DNA of 8,026 bases from contig JAMDCE010000102.1 in NCBI GenBank assembly GCA_023489135.1, forward strand, positions 1 to 8,026, given 5' to 3'. The notes beneath the pieces are model-generated. The model had not been told where the DNA came from and ran no database searches. It saw only the letters and a program-made list of their open reading frames with translations. Positions 5,226 to 8,026 of this stretch are shown here, piece by piece (the stretch's first letter is position 1; each line of letters opens with the position of its first letter). A program made the translations under genes and the position numbers. Source of the stretch: Chloroflexota bacterium (GTDB lineage: Bacteria; Chloroflexota; Chloroflexia; JAMDCE01).

Positions 5226-6980
5226 CTATCTAGTGCGAACTACAACATCAACCAAAGCTGTGGTCTTGCGCTCTTTCACCACCTGAATGGCTCGCTTAAG
5301 GGCCGGCGCTATGTCTTCTGGCCTTTCAATTGGTCCCTCGCCGTACAGACCAAAGGATTCAGCCAGGCGGGCGTAGTTAACGTCGGGATCCGTGATTCTC
5401 GTGCCGGTGGCGCCCATCATCACGTCGCGGCCGCGAACTCTAGCTACCTCGGCCTGATGCTCTTCTGAGTTGTAGTAGGTGCGGTTATTGTTCATAACGA
5501 TAAGGAGAGGCAGCCTGTGGTGTGCTGCCGTCCACAGCGCACTTGGGCAGAACAGAAAGTCACCATCGTTCTGCAAATCGACGCATAGCTTGCCTGAGTC
5601 ACGATGGGCCAGCGCAGCCCCCAGAGATGCACCTATGCCATAACCTAGTCCAGCGCCGCCGCTGGTGCTCAGGTACTGGTCGGGCCGTGTCAAATCCCAC
5701 AGCCGACGCGCCCAACCATTGAGGTTGCCGTTCACGAGCATCCAGTCCTCGTCCTTGATAGCGTCCCAAACATCAGATGCCAGCTTAGACGCCTCGATAG
5801 GTTGATTATTTGCTGCAGCTGTCGCCTGGGATCTCCACTTCCCTCGTAATTCCAGGTGCCTGCTCTTGATCCTCTCGAAGCGCTCACTTGCTTTGCCAGG
5901 ATTGGCCCCCAACTCAACACAAGCTGACAGAAGTTGCGGGATAGCAACCGCCGTATCGGCGGCAATAGGAATATCCACGGCCTGAAGCTTGTGATAATCC
6001 GCTACCCAGCTTCTGACCAGGAGGTCGCTGAGGGTAATATGGATTATCTTGGAATCAGGTTGCAAGGAACAAGCAAAGTTTCGGGTCGCTTTGTCCACGC
6101 TGCCCAGCGCGCCGTACAGGTCTCGCACATCCAGCGCGAGAACAATATCAGCCTCGCTAAGCGTCTGCTTCTCTGCGCCAGTCATGTTGAGTGGATGGTT
6201 AGTAGGAAAATTGAATCGGCCGCCTCGGTCGATAACTGGCGCCACAAGTGTCTCTGCCAGCTCGATAAGAGGGGCGATGGCCCGGTGGTTGCGTCCCACT
6301 ACGTCGGCTATAATGACCGGGTTGCGAGACTTCACGAGGAGCTCTGCAGCTCGGCGCAATGCGTCGGGATCTGGAGTTAGTGGGGCGGGAGGAGCGAAAC
6401 GAGTCACGTCGGGAATCTGCAGTGGCTCTGTCAGTTTGCCTTCTTGTATGTCGGCGTCGTAACAGAGGTAAACAGGTCCGCAGGGCTCAGTCACAGCTAG
6501 GCGATAGGCTCGGATGAAAGATTCAGGAACGCTGGCCACGTTATATGGCTGGTCGTCCCACTTGACGAAATCACGAACCAGATTTCCCTGCACCAGTGCG
6601 GTGTGAATCCAGTCGATCCATGGTCGGCGACGGGTGGTGTCCATCGGACCAGTGCCGCCCATAACAATCATAGGTACTCTATCGCACCAGGCATTGAAGA
6701 TCGCCATTGAGGCGTGTTGAAGCCCGACGATATTATGGGTAATGGCAACCATTGGCTTACCGGTAGCATTGGCATAGCCGTGCGCGATGGCGACGGAGAT
6801 TTCTTCGTGGCAGCACTCGATAACCTCGGGACGACGATTGCCGCCGTAGTTAACAATAGAGTCATGGATGCCACGGAAAGTGGCGCCGGGGTTGAAAGCT
6901 GCGTATTCGATGTCGAATACCTTCATAAGATCGACGATAACGTCAGATCCGAATTCTGCCCGATGCAACTCGTTCTGCAC
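5226..6980 (-). CDS. Thiamine-pyrophosphate-dependent enzyme (acetolactate synthase/benzoylformate decarboxylase superfamily)
   Basis: 584 residues from GTG 6980. Three-domain ThDP enzyme: the N-terminal PYR domain has the catalytic Glu at E59 (CHEEISVAIAHGYANATGKP), then QHASMAIFNAW and MGGTGP. A central domain begins near LRRAAELLVKSRNPVIIAD. The C-terminal PP domain carries the metal/ThDP motif NDGDFLF (about 471-477) with NNN at about 497-499. The family catalyses decarboxylation, carboligation or C-C cleavage of 2-keto acids and their CoA esters; the exact substrate is not readable. The first Gly of the canonical GDG motif is Asn here. The frame is open to 7208, but the start is set at GTG because AGGAGGG (6989-6995) lies 8 bases upstream, and because the extension would cross a promoter and an inverted repeat. 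It is the first gene of the operon and divergent to the UbiD decarboxylase, which suggests one pathway. Confidence 0.88.
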   Translation of the reverse strand: MQNELHRAEFGSDVIVDLMKVFDIEYAAFNPGATFRGIHDSIVNYGGNRRPEVIECCHEEISVAIAHGYANATGKPMVAITHNIVGLQHASMAIFNAWCDRVPMIVMGGTGPMDTTRRRPWIDWIHTALVQGNLVRDFVKWDDQPYNVASVPESFIRAYRLAVTEPCGPVYLCYDADIQEGKLTEPLQIPDVTRFAPPAPLTPDPDALRRAAELLVKSRNPVIIADVVGRNHRAIAPLIELAETLVAPVIDRGGRFNFPTNHPLNMTGAEKQTLSEADIVLALDVRDLYGALGSVDKATRNFACSLQPDSKIIHITLSDLLVRSWVADYHKLQAVDIPIAADTAVAIPQLLSACVELGANPGKASERFERIKSRHLELRGKWRSQATAAANNQPIEASKLASDVWDAIKDEDWMLVNGNLNGWARRLWDLTRPDQYLSTSGGAGLGYGIGASLGAALAHRDSGKLCVDLQNDGDFLFCPSALWTAAHHRLPLLIVMNNNRTYYNSEEHQAEVARVRGRDVMMGATGTRITDPDVNYARLAESFGLYGEGPIERPEDIAPALKRAIQVVKERKTTALVDVVVRTR

Positions 6981-7022
6981 CTGGTTATCCCTCCTATGGT
7001 ATTGTTTGGGAAATCGTGTATG

Positions 7023-7051
7023 AGTATAGGCCGACCCTCTGCTTGTGTCAA
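7023..7051 (-). promoter_or_regulatory. Minus-strand sigma70-type promoter of the TPP-enzyme operon
   Basis: Reading on the minus strand, TTGACA (7051-7046) is a perfect -35 box, followed after exactly 17 bases by TATACT (7028-7023), a 5/6 match to the -10 consensus. Transcription would begin near 7016, giving a leader of about 36 bases to the GTG at 6980. The -35 box lies within the left arm of the 16-bp inverted repeat. Confidence 0.75.
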
Positions 7052-7098
7052 TAAGACAAATCGATAAATGGTTAGACCAAACTATTGACACAAGCAGA
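7038..7098. repeat. Perfect 16-bp inverted repeat spanning two divergent promoters (likely operator)
   Basis: TCTGCTTGTGTCAATA (7038-7053) and TATTGACACAAGCAGA (7083-7098) are exact reverse complements separated by 29 bases. Their centres are 45 bp apart, about four helical turns. Each arm contains the -35 hexamer of the promoter pointing outward from it, so a factor bound to the arms would control both transcripts symmetrically. Each arm also contains the short dyad TTGnnnCAA. Within the spacer is TGGTTAGACCA (7069-7079). No regulator gene is in view. Confidence 0.75.
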
Positions 7099-7113
7099 CA
7101 CCTATGGTATGGT
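7085..7113 (+). promoter_or_regulatory. Plus-strand sigma70-type promoter of the UbiD unit
   Basis: TTGACA (7085-7090) is a perfect -35 box, followed after 17 bases by TATGGT (7108-7113), a 4/6 match to the -10 consensus. The predicted start is near 7120. This leaves about 200 bases before the UbiD gene, a stretch that holds a 51-codon ORF. The -35 box lies in the right arm of the inverted repeat, mirroring the minus-strand promoter. Confidence 0.65.
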
Positions 7114-7154
7114 AGCCGCGGTGTTCGAGTACCTTCGCCCAAGGTGAACCGGCG

Positions 7155-7310
7155 ATGCTCGGCACGTTTTTGGGTGCGACGTTGTTGATGCGCCTTGCCC
7201 CCCTGCATTTAGTTACCTTCTTGTTAGCTTTGAATAGCGGTGTCCTCTCCGAAAATAAGCCAGGCGTAGTGGCATGGCAAAGGAATATACTCCGGTACGA
7301 ACTATTCTAG
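7155..7310 (+). CDS. Possible 51-residue membrane peptide upstream of UbiD
   Basis: The ATG at 7155 has AAGGTG (7141-7146) 8 bases upstream and opens a 51-codon ORF. The first half is hydrophobic (LGTFLGATLLMRLAPLHLV, then TFLLALNSG), enough for one membrane helix, and the tail is polar (SENKPGVVAWQRN). The TAG stop (7308-7310) overlaps the first bases of the UbiD ribosome binding site AGGAGG (7309-7314), so coupling is possible. I recognise no family. It could equally be a leader ORF or a chance open frame in the 5' untranslated region; conservation is needed to decide. Confidence 0.33.
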   Translation: MLGTFLGATLLMRLAPLHLVTFLLALNSGVLSENKPGVVAWQRNILRYELF

Positions 7311-7324
7311 GAGGAATAGGGAAC

Positions 7325-8026
7325 ATGGCCGTTGTTGATCTTAGAACGTGGTTGCAGCGCGTTGACGAAATGGGCGAACTGCGCCGCATCGATGGAGCCA
7401 CCTGCGAAGAGGATATCGGCCTGGCAACAGAGGTGCTCCACCGGGCTGAACGCGGGCCGGCGGCCATTTTTGACAACATTCCAGGCTACCCTTCTGGCTA
7501 TAGGGTGGCCGTGAACAATTTAGGCTCGATTCGTCGCGTCGCTCTCACTCTGGGGCTCCCCGTTGACGCCGATCCGCAGAAACTTGTCGCTCTGTGGCGT
7601 GACAAGCTCAATAACCTGAAACCGATTCCTCCCAAGGTGGTCGACGATGGCCCTGTTATGGAAAACATCCAGTTGGGCGAAGACGTGAACGTTCTTCGGT
7701 TCCCCACGCCCAAGTGGCACGAAGAAGATGGCGGCCGCTATATTGGCACTGGAAGCTGCGACATAACGATGGACCCCGATGAGGGCTGGGTCAACCTCGG
7801 CACCTATCGCGTTATGGTTCACGACGCGAAAAGAGTGGGGTTTTATATCTCTCCTGGCAAGCACGGCAGGATACACAGGGAGAAATACTTCTCACGCGGT
7901 GAGCCTTGTCCTGTTGCGGTTGCCATTGGCGTGCCCCCGATTCTTTATCTGGCATCTGGAACTGAGGTGCCTTATGGCCTGAGCGAATATGACTGGGCGG
8001 GCGGGATAGCAGGAGAGCCTAAATTG
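7325..8026 (+). CDS. UbiD-family prenylated-FMN-dependent decarboxylase, N-terminal part (runs off the window)
   Basis: An open frame of 234 codons continues past the right edge; full-length UbiD proteins are usually about 450-500 aa, so roughly half is present. UbiD-family enzymes use prenylated FMN made by a UbiX partner to (de)carboxylate aromatic or alpha,beta-unsaturated acids. The N-terminal DLRTWLQRVDEMGELRRID is typical of the family. By spacing with fungal Fdc1 (N168, R173, H191), the matching residues are N157 and R162 in VNLGTYR and H180 in SPGKHGRIH, and SEYDWAGG carries a candidate acidic metal or active-site residue (E221). The start is set by AGGAGG (7309-7314) 10 bases before the ATG. 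It is driven by the divergent promoter pair shared with the TPP enzyme. The substrate is unassigned; benzoate-type, phthaloyl-CoA-type or other unsaturated acids are all possible. No UbiX homologue is in the window. Confidence 0.92.
   Translation, partial: MAVVDLRTWLQRVDEMGELRRIDGATCEEDIGLATEVLHRAERGPAAIFDNIPGYPSGYRVAVNNLGSIRRVALTLGLPVDADPQKLVALWRDKLNNLKPIPPKVVDDGPVMENIQLGEDVNVLRFPTPKWHEEDGGRYIGTGSCDITMDPDEGWVNLGTYRVMVHDAKRVGFYISPGKHGRIHREKYFSRGEPCPVAVAIGVPPILYLASGTEVPYGLSEYDWAGGIAGEPKL

Noticed and set aside
7131..7170. Attenuator-like hairpin with a T-run ahead of UbiD (ACCTT/AAGGT stem, TTTTT at 7167-7171)
   Set aside because: The stem is only 5 bp and lies far from the T-run; the sequence next to the T-run does not form a stable hairpin.
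6981..7208. N-terminal extension of the TPP enzyme (76 more residues)
   Set aside because: The extension crosses the promoter and the 16-bp inverted repeat and has no family similarity; a GTG with a strong ribosome binding site lies at 6980.

Overview
The window reads as a gene-dense bacterial chromosome of moderate GC. It has no insertion sequence, phage, CRISPR or RNA gene that I can recognise. The taxon cannot be fixed from sequence alone. A Tat-type lipoprotein with a Pro/Thr/Ala-rich linker, frequent TTG starts and UbiD-type catabolism would fit Chloroflexota or a similar deep-branching soil or subsurface lineage, but that is an inference.

Left block (59-1119, minus strand): a stand-alone CheY-like receiver protein is followed 38 bases later by a PRPP-dependent phosphoribosyltransferase, probably as one transcript. 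A gene-free interval of about 360 bases separates it from a divergent gene.

DoxX block (1415-2252, plus strand): a four-helix DoxX-family membrane protein is preceded by an elaborate leader. The leader holds two mutually exclusive hairpins and a 19-codon peptide ORF with its own strong ribosome binding site. The peptide's stop codon overlaps the DoxX start, and it looks like a diverged tandem copy of the gene's own 5' end. A hairpin at 2225-2252 lies between DoxX and the convergent operon.

Catabolic/transport block (2281-8026): a probable minus-strand operon runs TPP-dependent enzyme, MFS transporter, Tat-dependent lipoprotein substrate-binding protein, small three-helix membrane protein. 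All four appear to start at GTG or TTG. The MFS gene is interrupted by two adjacent in-frame stop codons (TAG TGA), with coding potential intact on both sides. Divergent to this operon is a UbiD-family (prenylated-FMN) decarboxylase that runs off the right edge, preceded by a possible 51-residue membrane peptide. The two transcription units share a symmetric control region: a perfect 16-bp inverted repeat whose two arms each contain a consensus -35 box (TTGACA) firing outward. This implies co-regulation by one factor not encoded in this window.

Taken together, the right-hand block looks like a pathway for uptake and decarboxylation or C-C cleavage of an aromatic or other unsaturated/2-keto acid. 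The substrate cannot be assigned from sequence.
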